DNA from: Oceanobacillus chungangensis
Lineage (GTDB): Bacteria > Bacillota > Bacilli > Bacillales > Amphibacillaceae
DNA length: 64,000 bases
Direction: 5' to 3'
Assembly: GCF_003369565.1 (NCBI RefSeq)
Contig: NZ_PIOD01000008.1
Span: forward strand, 1-64,000
Of the stretch, positions 39,229 through 48,094 are shown piece by piece. How positions within the stretch are numbered: the first letter of the stretch is position 1; every line of letters begins with the position of its first letter. The notes beneath the pieces are model-generated. The model saw only the letters and a list, made by a program, of their open reading frames with translations. It was not told the DNA's origin and searched no databases. The position numbers were made by a program, and so were the translations under genes.

Positions 39229-39852
39229 ATGGAAAGTATTTTAAGGATAGATGGCCCGGTATATCGTTTATTATCTAGAGTAGTAGAGTTAATTTTATTA
39301 AATATATTGTTTATCCTTTGTAGTTTGCCGATTGTTACAATTGGGGCTTCTATTACTGCTTTGTTTTCTATAACGTTGAAAATGGTTCGAAATGAAGAGG
39401 GAGGAATAATCAGCGGGTTTTGGGCGGCATTCAAAAAAAATTTCAAACAAAGTACGGTTATGTGGGGATTTTTAATTTTATTCTGTGTCATTTTAGCATT
39501 GAATTATTTCTTTTTACAATTCTATACGGGAAATTTTCCGATGATGATTTTCATGAGTTTAGTAATGTTCTCGATGATTTTTTGCATGTATCTTGTACTG
39601 ACTTTTCCATATATTGCACGTTATAAATGTACAATAAAGGAAGCTTGCGTAAATGTATTGAAAATGGGAACAGCCAATCTTGGTTCATTGTTGTTAATTA
39701 TCATACTTATGCTAGGTCCTGCTATTTTAATGTTCTTTTCACCATACTGGCTAGTAATAAAATTATACATGGATACTTTTCTCGGTTTTTCCTTAATTGC
39801 TTATATTAGCTCATTTATGATTAGAAGTATGTTTGAAAAGTATGAGAAATAA
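39229..39852 (+). CDS. DUF624 (YesL-like) membrane protein
   Basis: 207-aa protein with about six helices and the family core LNILFILCSLPIVTIGASITALF. The ATG follows AGGAGGGGG at a rather long distance. It is 25 bp after the second permease and in the same operon. It parallels the DUF624 gene of the first importer operon at 21.5 kb. Function unknown. Confidence 0.85.
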   Translation: MESILRIDGPVYRLLSRVVELILLNILFILCSLPIVTIGASITALFSITLKMVRNEEGGIISGFWAAFKKNFKQSTVMWGFLILFCVILALNYFFLQFYTGNFPMMIFMSLVMFSMIFCMYLVLTFPYIARYKCTIKEACVNVLKMGTANLGSLLLIIILMLGPAILMFFSPYWLVIKLYMDTFLGFSLIAYISSFMIRSMFEKYEK

Positions 39853-39941
39853 AAAGGATAATATTTTAATGATTTTATTTTCTTTTAAAAATTTTATTCA
39901 TAATATTATGCAAATAATATAACTTACGAGGAGGAATTAGC

Positions 39942-40649
39942 ATGAATATAGTAGTCTGGAATGAAAATTGTCATGAGAAAGTAAATGAAACGGTCGCTTC
40001 CATTTATCCAAAAGGGATTCATGGAGCGATTGCCGACTTTTTATCTGAAGCAGGGCATGAAGTGACAACTGCGACATTAGAGGAGCCGGAACATGGGTTA
40101 TCCGAAGAATTGTTGAATAACACCGATGTCTTGGTCTGGTGGGGGCACATGGCGCATGAGGAAGTACAGGATGATGTTGTGGAACGCGTAAAACAGCGTG
40201 TGTTAGACGGCATGGGATTAATTGTTCTTCACTCAGGACACTTTTCCAAAATCTTTAAATCTCTCATGGGGACAGGCTGTGATTTAAAATGGCGCGAATC
40301 GGATGATAAAGAGCGAGTATGGAATGTAGATCCATCCCATCCCATTGCTAAAGGAATCGGCGAGTATTTTGAAATCGAAAAAGAAGAAATGTATGGGGAG
40401 CATTTTGATATTCCCGCACCAGATGAATTAATTTTTGTCAGCTGGTTTACTGGCGGGGAAGTTTTCCGTAGTGGAGCGACGTTTAAACGCGGCAGAGGAA
40501 AGATCTTCTATTTCCGTCCTGGTCATGAAACCTATCCGACGTATCATCAGGCAGAGGTGCAACAAGTGATTAAAAATGCGGTAGCATGGGCTGAAAATCA
40601 AGATACTCCAAAACATACGTATGGGAATTATCAGCCGATTGAAAAATAA
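39942..40649 (+). CDS. ThuA-like (trehalose utilisation) protein
   Basis: 235-aa class I glutamine-amidotransferase-like fold protein of the ThuA family. It starts [11 protein letters not shown] and has [23 protein letters not shown] and a C-terminal [17 protein letters not shown]. ThuA proteins are linked to sugar oxidation with Gfo/Idh/MocA enzymes in several bacteria, and such a gene follows here after 29 bp. The ATG has GAGGAGGA upstream. No catalytic activity can be stated. Confidence 0.9.
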   Translation: MNIVVWNENCHEKVNETVASIYPKGIHGAIADFLSEAGHEVTTATLEEPEHGLSEELLNNTDVLVWWGHMAHEEVQDDVVERVKQRVLDGMGLIVLHSGHFSKIFKSLMGTGCDLKWRESDDKERVWNVDPSHPIAKGIGEYFEIEKEEMYGEHFDIPAPDELIFVSWFTGGEVFRSGATFKRGRGKIFYFRPGHETYPTYHQAEVQQVIKNAVAWAENQDTPKHTYGNYQPIEK

Positions 40650-40678
40650 AACAAGATCGATAGAGAGGAAGATGAAAA

Positions 40679-41707
40679 ATGAGTTTAAAAGTAGCAGTTA
40701 TCGGATGCGGCAGTATCGCAAAACATCGTCATTTACAAGAATACGGACAGAATGAGCAGGTGGATATTGTGGCAGTTTGTGATATTGTCCAAGAACGGGC
40801 AGAAGAAGTAGCAGCAAAATATCAGGCAAAAGTATATACAGATTATAAAACACTGGTAAAAGAAGAAAATGTAGATGCTGTCAGTGTTTGCCTACCAAAC
40901 TATTTACATGCTTCTGTCAGTATCGATGCGCTCGATTCTGGAGCCCATGTACTTTGTGAGAAACCGATGGCAACCTCTTTAGAAGAAGCAGATAAAATGA
41001 TAGAGGCTGCAAAACGTAATGGAAAGAAATTAATGATTGGTCATAATCAGCGTTTTGTTGCTTCTCACCAAAAAGCTAGAGATCTGATTGCATCTGGAGA
41101 GACTGGAAAGGTCTACAGCTTTCGTACAGCATTTTGCCATGGCGGCCCGGAAGGATGGAGCGCCGATGGTAAGGAAAGCTGGTTCTTTAAAAAAGAGGAA
41201 GCGTTCATCGGAGCCATGGGGGATTTAGGAGTACACAAAGCAGATTTAATCCGTTATCTATTAAATGATGAGTTTGTGGAAGTAGGAGCCTTTGTAGAAA
41301 TAAGTGCTAAAGAAAATACCGATGTCGATGACAATGCAACACTAATCTTAAAGTCGGAAAAGGGTATTATCGGCACGCTGGCAGCAAGCTAGGCTTATAC
41401 AGCTGGAGAAGATAATTCTACTATTATTTATGGAGAAAAGGCTATATTGCGTTTGGAAGATGACCCAGCGTATTCTTTAGTAGCTCAGTATGCAAATGGA
41501 GAAGTAGTAAAGTATGGGCTCGGTGCGATTCAGTCCAATGATGAGGCCGCCCAGACAACGACGCATGTGATTGATCATTTTATTGAATCGATTCAAAATG
41601 ATACTGAGCCGTTAATTGACGGTGCAGAAGGGAAGAAATCCCTCGCTATTATTTTGGGTGCTTTAGAATCTGTCAAAACCAAAAGAATTTTTTCCTTGGA
41701 GAAGTGA
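40679..41707 (+). pseudogene. Gfo/Idh/MocA oxidoreductase broken by one stop codon
   Basis: NAD(P)-dependent sugar oxidoreductase of 343 codons interrupted by TAG at 41390. The first part has AVIGCGSIAKHRHL (dinucleotide binding), CEKPMATSLEEAD and GHNQRF. The frame continues without shift after the stop (AYTAGEDNSTIIYGEKA to KTKRIFSLEK). The family usually has tryptophan at this point, so a TGG to TAG change is likely. Everything else looks intact, so inactivation is recent or the stop is a sequencing error. It belongs with ThuA in the importer operon. Confidence 0.85.
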
Positions 41708-41710
41708 TCC

Positions 41711-42300
41711 ATGATGAAACGGTTGGAAATGGGACTGATTGGTGCAGGGGGAATTGCGGAAACCGCCATATCCCTGTTTATCAGTCATTAAACGAATATG
41801 TAGAAATACCTGGTGTGCAGGATGTTAACTTGGTCCGTGCCAGGGAAGTAGCAGAAAAATATGCGATTCCCCAAGTATATGAAAAGTTTTGTAGATTCTG
41901 TGATGCTGGCAAAAGAATCGATGGAGGAAGTGGGAACACCTATCGTTACAAGGGTGCAAGCGTTGCGCCAGAGAAAAGTACCCGGCTGTGGTGTGTGTGT
42001 GTTTATCTACAAGGAGCTTCAAGGAGGCGGAAATTTGATTGATTGGGGCTGCTATTTACTTTATACAGCACTTTGGCTTGTTGCCCCTTCCAAACCAGTA
42101 GAAGTAAATGCGCAAACCTATCAGCATTTAAGTAATGTGTTTTATCCTCTTTGATATTTGCCGCCCAAGAACATCCAAATAACAACGGACCTTGATCATC
42201 AAAACGGATATAAGCGCTCACATGATCATCGCCATCAACAGCATCATGATCATAGCTACCCCAACCGTTGATCTGATTTGGCTGCTGTAATGAAAAAGTC
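41711..42300 (+). pseudogene. Second Gfo/Idh/MocA oxidoreductase, frameshifted and internally inverted
   Basis: It starts MMKRLEMGLIGAGGIAE on the plus strand and then continues through several frames (HIPVYQSLNEY, AREVAEKYAIPQVYE, GGGNLIDWGCYLLYTALWL, PVEVNAQTYQHLSN). At about 42140 the plus-strand homology ends. The next family block is readable only on the minus strand between about 42300 and 42145 (INGWGSYDHDAVDGDDHVSA, FGCSWAANIKED). So the 3' part has been inverted in place. Non-functional. Confidence 0.75.
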
Positions 42301-42387
42301 CTCTTCTATACCAGTCAAAATGGTTAAAGTTTTGCATTAGCGTTGATAATAAATAGTGTCTGATGAATTGCAGTAAAGACATTAAAT

Positions 42388-42428
42388 AGAAAAATCCAGC
42401 GCGAATTTCGTGTTGGATTTTTCTATTT
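42388..42428 (+). terminator. Terminator at the right end of cassette 1
   Basis: Stem AGAAAAATCCAGC/GTTGGATTTTTCT with one G-T pair, an 11-nt loop and a T-rich tail, after the broken oxidoreductases. Confidence 0.85.
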
Positions 42429-42480
42429 TCTAGTCAATACAAAAACTGGGATAATCAATAAAGGTAGAGCGTTAACTAAA

Positions 42481-42670
42481 TGCTAACATTGGGCTAACGC
42501 AATCTCATGAAAAACGGTAAATTCATGTTAAAGATGTTACACCTAAGATTTAGTAAAACCTTGATTTACCGCACTTTTCGCACACACCGTTAAAGATATT
42601 ACACACTCTCACCTTATGGGTGGCATGATGTAATAAACGCCTACAAACGTTGATATAACAATGTTTACAA
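42481..42670 (+). repeat. Attachment module 1 (right end of cassette 1)
   Basis: Order of elements: paired GCTAAC repeats (42482-42498), CGGTAAA, GTTAAAGATGTTACA (42527-42541), inverted TTTACCG, GTTAAAGATATTACA (42589-42603), ACACTCTCACCTTA, then the groEL-like core GGTGGCATGATGTAA (42619-42633) and a diverged copy of the groEL downstream segment with TTGATATA. The distance from TGCTAAC to the GGCATG core is 141 bp. This looks like integrase arm sites beside a core site. Confidence 0.75.
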
Positions 42671-42718
42671 GCGTTATAAATGTATCATGTTCATGCTTTT
42701 GTTCATGTTTTAATCAAT

Positions 42719-42830
42719 AAGATTTGGGAGAGGTTTTTCATTAAGTTACTAAACTTAGTGGAAGCCTCTTTTTTTAACGTTCTTTGTCATGTGAGCGTAA
42801 ATATCCCAGGTCTGACATTCCGAAACAGTT
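42719..42830 (-). pseudogene. Tyrosine recombinase C-terminal tail
   Basis: The minus strand reads DIYAHMTKNVKK, then after a one-base shift EASTKFSNLMKNLS. This is homologous to the NIYLHV...EASQKFGQLMRSLK end of the recombinase at 13.3 kb. The rest of the gene is gone. It is in the same orientation and position relative to the attachment core as at groEL. Confidence 0.7.
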
Positions 42831-42917
42831 TTTGTTATAGTTCTCCGCTTTGATAAGTCCAACCAACAAGCGTTCGAACACCTCAGCGATATTATTTTTC
42901 GTTAAGATTGTTTCCAT
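42774..42917 (-). CDS. Small unknown protein (47 aa)
   Basis: From ATG 42917 with GAGGTGG upstream: METILTKNNIAEVFERLLVGLIK and so on. It is well-started and acidic/hydrophobic at the N-terminus, but its last 12 codons read through the decayed integrase tail in another frame. It may be a small gene fused at its 3' end to the remnant. I do not recognise the family. The longer frame from 42992 lacks a start signal. Confidence 0.4.
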   Translation of the reverse strand: METILTKNNIAEVFERLLVGLIKAENYNKNCFGMSDLGYLRSHDKER

Positions 42918-43021
42918 TATGTCCACCTCATTTTTTTCATTTGGCTTCGAGCCTTTTATCGGTCGGGAGCGTAGCAATCCGACTAGCTGCACACGTTCAA
43001 CTTAGATAGAGCAAAAAGAAA

Positions 43022-43048
43022 ACCCGCACCGTAATTTACGGTGCGGGT
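43022..43048 (-). terminator. Strong terminator for the minus-strand ABC-2 permease gene
   Basis: ACCCGCACCGTAA pairs with TTACGGTGCGGGT around a 1-3 nt loop; on the minus strand it is followed by TTTTCTTTTTG. It is unusually G+C-rich for the region. Confidence 0.9.
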
Positions 43049-43091
43049 CAGGTTGCTCGATCGAACGATCCTTCATTTATTGCTTCATATA

Positions 43092-43922
43092 TCAAGAGAA
43101 GTATTTACTTTTTGCTTCCACACGTTTTATTCCTAACTTCTGTATCCAAAGGAAACTAAACGCTAAAATGATAATGGTACTTGCTAACAAGCTAATGATG
43201 CCTATCCATGGCTGAATAAGATGATTGTTTAATAAGGTTGCCATTTCTCCATTTGCAATTTTCCCCACATTTAAGTAAGTGAAAGGGGATATATGCGCCA
43301 TGAATGATGTTTGGGGCAAATTGCTTGCAATGTGCAAACCTATCGCCAAAATAAAGGTCGCAATCACGGAACTAATCGTGTTAGTGAAAAATAGTGATAA
43401 AAATATAGACAGTGTAAGTAAAAATACAAGTGAAGCCAGAAATAGAATACTCGTTTCTACTAGGTAATTTCCCATGTTAATAAAATGAAAGTCCCCTTCA
43501 ATCGACGTACTGCTCCGGATCGTTTCATAATAAAGAACGGGGAAGGACCAGTCACCAAATCGATTACCAATTGTACCGATTATTACCATAAGAAAAATCA
43601 GTCCAAGTGATGTCCCTACTGTAAATGCAATTGAGGTCATATATTTACCCATCAATAAGTCAAAATTTGAAACGGGTTGTGTTTTCAAAAAATAAAGCGT
43701 ACGTACTTTCCACTTCTCCGCTGCGAAACCAGTACCAAATAAAATAATCAAGAGAAGCGAAGGAAACAAGTATATTAGCGATTGAAAAAACGTATAAACA
43801 TAAAATAGACCGGTATTATCTACTTTCTGTGTCTCTTTATTCCATTCTATAAGTACCATTATTATAATAATACAAGTCTGGTGGAAAACCACTATTTCCT
43901 TCATTTTTAGTTTCATTACCAA
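43092..43922 (-). CDS. ABC-2 type membrane permease, possibly N-terminally altered
   Basis: 276-aa protein with about six helices: FFQSLIYLFPSLLLIILFGTGFAAEKWKVRTLYFLKTQPVSNFDLLMGKY is the typical ABC-2 segment in which the amphipathic connector and the K-T-x-P motif follow the first exported loop. The first predicted helix is poor and the start lacks a clear ribosome binding site, so the N-terminus may be damaged. No ATPase gene is adjacent, so it is an orphan subunit or a relic. Followed by a strong terminator. Confidence 0.7.
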   Translation of the reverse strand: MVMKLKMKEIVVFHQTCIIIIMVLIEWNKETQKVDNTGLFYVYTFFQSLIYLFPSLLLIILFGTGFAAEKWKVRTLYFLKTQPVSNFDLLMGKYMTSIAFTVGTSLGLIFLMVIIGTIGNRFGDWSFPVLYYETIRSSTSIEGDFHFINMGNYLVETSILFLASLVFLLTLSIFLSLFFTNTISSVIATFILAIGLHIASNLPQTSFMAHISPFTYLNVGKIANGEMATLLNNHLIQPWIGIISLLASTIIILAFSFLWIQKLGIKRVEAKSKYFS

Positions 43923-44657
43923 TTTATTTCTCAGGAAAATAATCTGAATATATAGAAATTAAAGAAACTATATCTATATCCTAACATATAAATGTGTATT
44001 TTTGTCCCTTGTCTATTTAATGATGAGTTGGGAAAACTAAGTATTAAATTATCATTTATTAGTCATAAATGTAGAAATATCAGGGGAAATTTTCCTGATA
44101 TTATTAAAAAAATTAAAAGAAGTGCTTTTTAAACCCATTTTTGTATTAACAATAGTTCTTTATACAAGAAGGATTTTTTCCCTTTCTTAATAGAAGTAAT
44201 TATTTAAACAGAACATATCATAGGGATTAAAACTATCATTTTTGTCTTGGAATTTGACAGAGTGAATAGATTGCTATGGCTTGCTTTGTTTAATTAAAAG
44301 GAAAGGCGCAAGGTAAAACAATGAAGAAAACGAATTAAAGGTAACTATTTCTTATGAATACCAGTTAGCGAGTTTTAGTATTGTACTTCCAATTTCTGCA
44401 CAAGAAAAGTCCTTCAAGATCGTTTAGATGCACCAATTTCAAAATTAGGTATTCCGGATACAAAACCTAAAGCTTTTTTCGTAACTATTGTGCAAAATTT
44501 AGTAGGTCAAAAGTCTTGTGTAAAGAAAGAAAAGTTTTAAATATAGGATAAAATGATTAAATGTTTGATAAATTGGTCGATATAATAAAGGTGGTTAATT
44601 TTGGAAATGCATTCCATCAGTCTTTACTATTATCATCCAGAGAAAAGGGGTAGCCTA
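43923..44657. other. 735-bp stretch without a convincing gene
   Basis: A+T-rich and full of stops in all frames. A short plus-strand piece near 44400-44540 reads DRLDAPISKLGIPDTKPKAF and might be a relic of a metabolic enzyme, but I cannot assign it. The last 70 bp contain possible ribosome binding sites for the chemoreceptor gene. Confidence 0.5.
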
Positions 44658-46652
44658 GTGAAAATTGTCTCAAAAAAAGTAAGCAAGTTTAGTTTGCGTA
44701 ATTTACATGTAAAATTATTTCTTTCTTTTACATTAATCCTAATTATTCCTGCCTTAGCAATCGGATTATTATCCTACGAAACCGCTAAAAACGAGATGCA
44801 ACAACAAATATTAGATAGTGTTAATGATAATGTAGCAAAACTGAATAGGGCAATAAACGATACGATTAATCCTAAGTTAATTGATATTGAAGTTTTAGCG
44901 AATAATATTACTTCAAACCAATACCAAGTATTAAGTAGTCCTGAAATTCAAGAACCTTTGAAATTTTATCAGCAGACACACCCAGAAGTCGATATTGTAT
45001 ATACAGGTAACGAAGATGGAGTTTACATAATGGAGCCAGCGGAGTTAGGCGTACCAGATGGCTACGATGCAAGAGAAAGAGATTGGTATAAGCAGGCAAT
45101 GGAACGAAAAGGCGAAAGCGTGATTTCAGAACCTTATGTTGCCGCAAGTACGGGTGAGATGGTTATAACTATTTCAAAAGCAAATGACGACGGTACAGGA
45201 GTAGTAGGTATTGATATTAATCTTAATAAGCTACAGGAAGTAGCCCAGACCACTCAAATTGGTAAAGAAGGGTATGGATTTATTTTAGATCAAAACAAAA
45301 AGTATCTTGCTCACCCCACTGCTGATTTAGGAAGTGAAGCAGAAGCAGCAGTCTATGGCAATTTATATAAAGAAGCAAGTGGCCAGTTAAACAATAAGGT
45401 TAGTGGAGAAACTGTAGTTTTGGATTACATAACTAATGATTTGACTGGATGGAAAATAGGTGGAACCATCTACACCAAAGAAATTAAACAGGCATCCGCC
45501 CCTATTTTATATACATCATGGTTGGTGGCAGCAATCGCCGTCGTTATAGGAATCATTGCTGTCATCTTTATCATAAAATCCATTACTAAACCAATAAGAC
45601 AATTAGGAGAATCAGCCGTAAAAGTAAGTCAAGGGGATCTAACCCAATACGTGGAAATACAAACGAATGATGTCATTGGAAAATTAGGGCAGGCATTTAA
45701 TGAAATGATAGATGGTCTACGTATTCTTACTCAAAAAGTGGAACGAACAGCCGAAAGTGTGGCGTCTGCTTCAGAACAATTATCTGCGAACACTGAAGAA
45801 ACAAATGCTGCAACCGAACAAGTATCCTCTTCGATCCAAGAAGTAGCGAAAAATGCGGAATTACAGACAAATACCGTTGATAAGGTGTCCCAAACCTATA
45901 ATGAAGTAGCAATTGGTGTTACCAACATTGCCGAACGTTCATCAAAAGTTACAGACCTTTCCCGCCATGCTGTTCTCGAGGCAGATGAAGGGGGGCAAGC
46001 TGTATCCAAAACAGTCACTCAAATGCAGTCTATTCATACTTCTGTTAGCGAATCGCATGAAACCATACAATCTTTGCATGAGAGCTCCAAAGCGGTCAAC
46101 GAAATTTTGAGCGTTATTTCAGGTATTGCAGATCAAACGAATTTGCTTGCCTTAAATGCAGCTATTGAAGCGGCCCGTGCAGGCGAACATGGAAAGGGCT
46201 TTGCGGTTGTAGCAGAAGAAGTAAGGCACCTTGCTGGACAGACGCAAACATCAGCTAAAGAAATTCATGCGATTATCACGAAGATTCAAGATGATACGGA
46301 AAATACAGTGGGTATTATGGAACGTATTACGGAGGACGTTGAAGACGGAGTAGAGATTACAAGAGAAGCTATTGAGAAATTTAATGGAATTCTTCATACC
46401 ACCAATGAGATTTCTCCACAGATGGAAGAAGTTTCAGCGGCGGTCGAGCAAATGTCTGCAGCTATTCAAGAAGTAACTGCTCAATCAGATGAAATTGTGC
46501 AAGTTGCACAAAGCAATGCCGCCACTTCAGAAGAGGTCGCTGCATCAACAGAAGAACAGTTGGCATCAATGGAGGAAATTTCAGCTTCAGTTCAGTCGCT
46601 TTCGTCTATGGCAGAAGATTTAAAATCTGCTATAGCTAATTTTAAATACTAA
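44658..46652 (+). CDS. Methyl-accepting chemotaxis protein (dCache type)
   Basis: Transmembrane chemoreceptor, about 664 aa. One N-terminal helix ([20 protein letters not shown]), a large extracellular dCache-like ligand domain with [17 protein letters not shown] and [17 protein letters not shown], a second helix, HAMP, and a cytoplasmic signalling domain with the hairpin tip [28 protein letters not shown] 44658 has AAAAGGGG upstream and gives a usual short N-terminus; a TTG at 44601 with AAAGGTGG is an alternative that adds 19 residues. Single gene; ligand likely a small organic molecule such as an amino acid. Confidence 0.88.
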   Translation: MKIVSKKVSKFSLRNLHVKLFLSFTLILIIPALAIGLLSYETAKNEMQQQILDSVNDNVAKLNRAINDTINPKLIDIEVLANNITSNQYQVLSSPEIQEPLKFYQQTHPEVDIVYTGNEDGVYIMEPAELGVPDGYDARERDWYKQAMERKGESVISEPYVAASTGEMVITISKANDDGTGVVGIDINLNKLQEVAQTTQIGKEGYGFILDQNKKYLAHPTADLGSEAEAAVYGNLYKEASGQLNNKVSGETVVLDYITNDLTGWKIGGTIYTKEIKQASAPILYTSWLVAAIAVVIGIIAVIFIIKSITKPIRQLGESAVKVSQGDLTQYVEIQTNDVIGKLGQAFNEMIDGLRILTQKVERTAESVASASEQLSANTEETNAATEQVSSSIQEVAKNAELQTNTVDKVSQTYNEVAIGVTNIAERSSKVTDLSRHAVLEADEGGQAVSKTVTQMQSIHTSVSESHETIQSLHESSKAVNEILSVISGIADQTNLLALNAAIEAARAGEHGKGFAVVAEEVRHLAGQTQTSAKEIHAIITKIQDDTENTVGIMERITEDVEDGVEITREAIEKFNGILHTTNEISPQMEEVSAAVEQMSAAIQEVTAQSDEIVQVAQSNAATSEEVAASTEEQLASMEEISASVQSLSSMAEDLKSAIANFKY

Positions 46653-46724
46653 CAATATCTGTAGTAGCCATTACTATTATCCTGGACTTTGATTTAACCG
46701 GATTGTTGTGTGGTACTAATGAAA

Positions 46725-46916
46725 TGCTAACATTTTGCTAACGCAACCTCATAAAAAAAGTAAATCTCCGTTAAAGATATTACAGTCAACAATATCCAAG
46801 ACGTTGATTTACCGCACTTTTAGAACCTCGCGTTAACGATATTACACACTCTCAGCTTACGGGCGGCATGATGTAACCATGTCCTCCAGACCTTGGTATA
46901 TAAGGGTTTTTGAGTG
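46725..46916 (+). repeat. Attachment module 2
   Basis: Same layout as module 1: TGCTAACATTTTGCTAACGC (46725-46744), GTTAAAGATATTACA, inverted TTTACCG, GTTAACGATATTACA, ACACTCTCAGCTTACG, core GGGCGGCATGATGTAA (46861-46876), then CCTTGGTATATAAGGGTTTTT, which closely follows the groEL downstream sequence. TGCTAAC to core is 140 bp. A further GCTAAC arm-like repeat lies to the right, at 46932. Confidence 0.78.
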
Positions 46917-46957
46917 AATTGTTAACAAAGTGCTAACATAATCATTATGTAAAATAG

Positions 46958-47010
46958 AAGAGGCTTCTCATTAGTTGATTAAACTTTGGGAAGCTTCTTC
47001 TATTTTTATT
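46958..47010 (-). pseudogene. Tyrosine recombinase C-terminal tail
   Basis: The minus strand reads EEASQ and, after a one-base shift, KFNQLMRSLF. This is the same tail as at 13.3 kb (EASQKFGQLMRSLK). Inverted pairing of the two ends also makes it look like a terminator stem, as at the other copies. Confidence 0.65.
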
Positions 47011-47143
47011 TTTATTACTTGTGCAACATGGAAAAGATATTTTAGTTTTCATTCTGGTATGAAATTGGTGGGGACATACCGTATGATATTGAATCAAGAA
47101 ACAATTATCCAGAAGGCCCAGTCTATACAGAAAAAAGAGTAAA

Positions 47144-47371
47144 ATTATTCCGAGTGTTAAAGTAAAGTCAATTGATTCAACTGGAGCCGGTGATACTTTC
47201 GTAGGCGCAACATTATATCAGTTAGCAAAAGAGGATCCAAAGAAAATGATAGGAGAATTTGAACACCTTTAAAAGGTTATATCTTTCAGAAATACAGTGG
47301 CTGCACTTGTTTGCACAAAGGTTGGAGCATATCGTCACTACCTTCATTAGAGAAAGTATTGGACTTTCGGT
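47144..47371 (+). pseudogene. Fructokinase (PfkB) C-terminal fragment
   Basis: Reads [31 protein letters not shown], then a TAA stop in frame, then KVISFRNTVAALVCTKVGA and a final frameshift. It aligns with [31 protein letters not shown] of the intact fructokinase at 20.5-21.4 kb. The N-terminal two thirds are missing. Confidence 0.85.
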
Positions 47372-47591
47372 GATTTTTTATATGCCTTATCATTTTGGTA
47401 TAATTGAGCTAATATCCAGGTGAAGCCTAATGGTTTACAGATTAGTGAGGGAGAATTCTTTTTTAAAGCAAGTTGAATTTATTAACTAGTGACACGGGTT
47501 GCAAGGTGACTCACCAGCACCTTATGTGTTGCCAAATACACTCGGCACATGTGAAGTGTGTGAACAACGGAAAAGACAAAACTGCTGAAAT
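47353..47591. other. No gene seen
   Basis: Non-coding sequence between the fructokinase fragment and attachment module 3. It shows no clear terminator and no recognisable remnant. Confidence 0.5.
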
Positions 47592-47770
47592 TGCTAACAT
47601 TTTGTTAACGCAATCCTATAATAAACGGTAAATTCCCGTTATAGATGATATATTACATACTTTCATCTTACGGGTGGCATGATGTAATAGTGCCCTACAC
47701 CCCTTCATCTGATTGGGTTTGTATGTAAGGTGAAAGTGAAATGCTAACACATTTTGCTAGCACCCGAGGT
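47592..47770 (+). repeat. Attachment module 3 (shortened)
   Basis: TGCTAACATTTTGTTAACGC (47592-47611), CGGTAAATTCCCGTTATAGATG, ATATTACATAC, CATCTTACG and core GGGTGGCATGATGTAA (47672-47687). TGCTAAC to core is only 84 bp, so one of the two GTTAAAGAT repeats has been deleted. The right side has GCTAACA-N6-GCTAGCA (47742-47761). Confidence 0.72.
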
Positions 47771-47771
47771 T

Positions 47772-47905
47772 TTTAACGGAGGCTTCTCATTAGTTCACTG
47801 AACTTTTGAGAGGCTTCTTTTTACATTTCTTGAGTTCCGTGGAAATACATATTTCTCGTGATTTAATCATCAGATTAACTCATTGACTTTTTAGATGCCT
47901 TTTTT
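47772..47905 (-). pseudogene. Tyrosine recombinase C-terminal tail
   Basis: The minus strand gives a degraded SREICISTELKK followed in another frame by EASQKFSELMRSLR and a stop. This corresponds to TRNIYLHVTKELKKEASQKFGQLMRSLK at 13.3 kb. The nucleophile tyrosine is lost (Y to C). Confidence 0.75.
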
Positions 47906-48094
47906 TATTTCACCCCTTTTTCTAAGATTATGATTCTGATATTTTCAAGAAGTGCAATAAGTTTTAATAATCTAATTTATCGGTGGTTTATCCAAAATTA
48001 ACCAAAAAGTGATTTAAGTACAAAAACAATGACATTTAACCGATATATAAAGAAAGAGTTACTAGTAGACATCTGGGGTGGAGGGATTTTATTG

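Larger units (their letters stand above)
42634..46876. mobile_element. Cassette 2 of the groEL array
   Basis: 4.2 kb between core copies at 42619-42633 and 46861-46876. It has an integrase tail remnant at its left end and carries an ABC-2 permease gene and a chemoreceptor. Limits inferred from repeats. Confidence 0.55.
46877..47687. mobile_element. Cassette 3 of the groEL array (0.8 kb relic)
   Basis: Between core copies at 46861-46876 and 47672-47687. It contains only an integrase tail and a fructokinase fragment. It appears to be what remains of a larger cassette after deletion. Confidence 0.55.

Noticed and set aside
44380-44540. Possible enzyme fragment (DRLDAPISKLGIPDT) upstream of the first chemoreceptor
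   Set aside because: Too short, with stops on both sides, and no confident family match.
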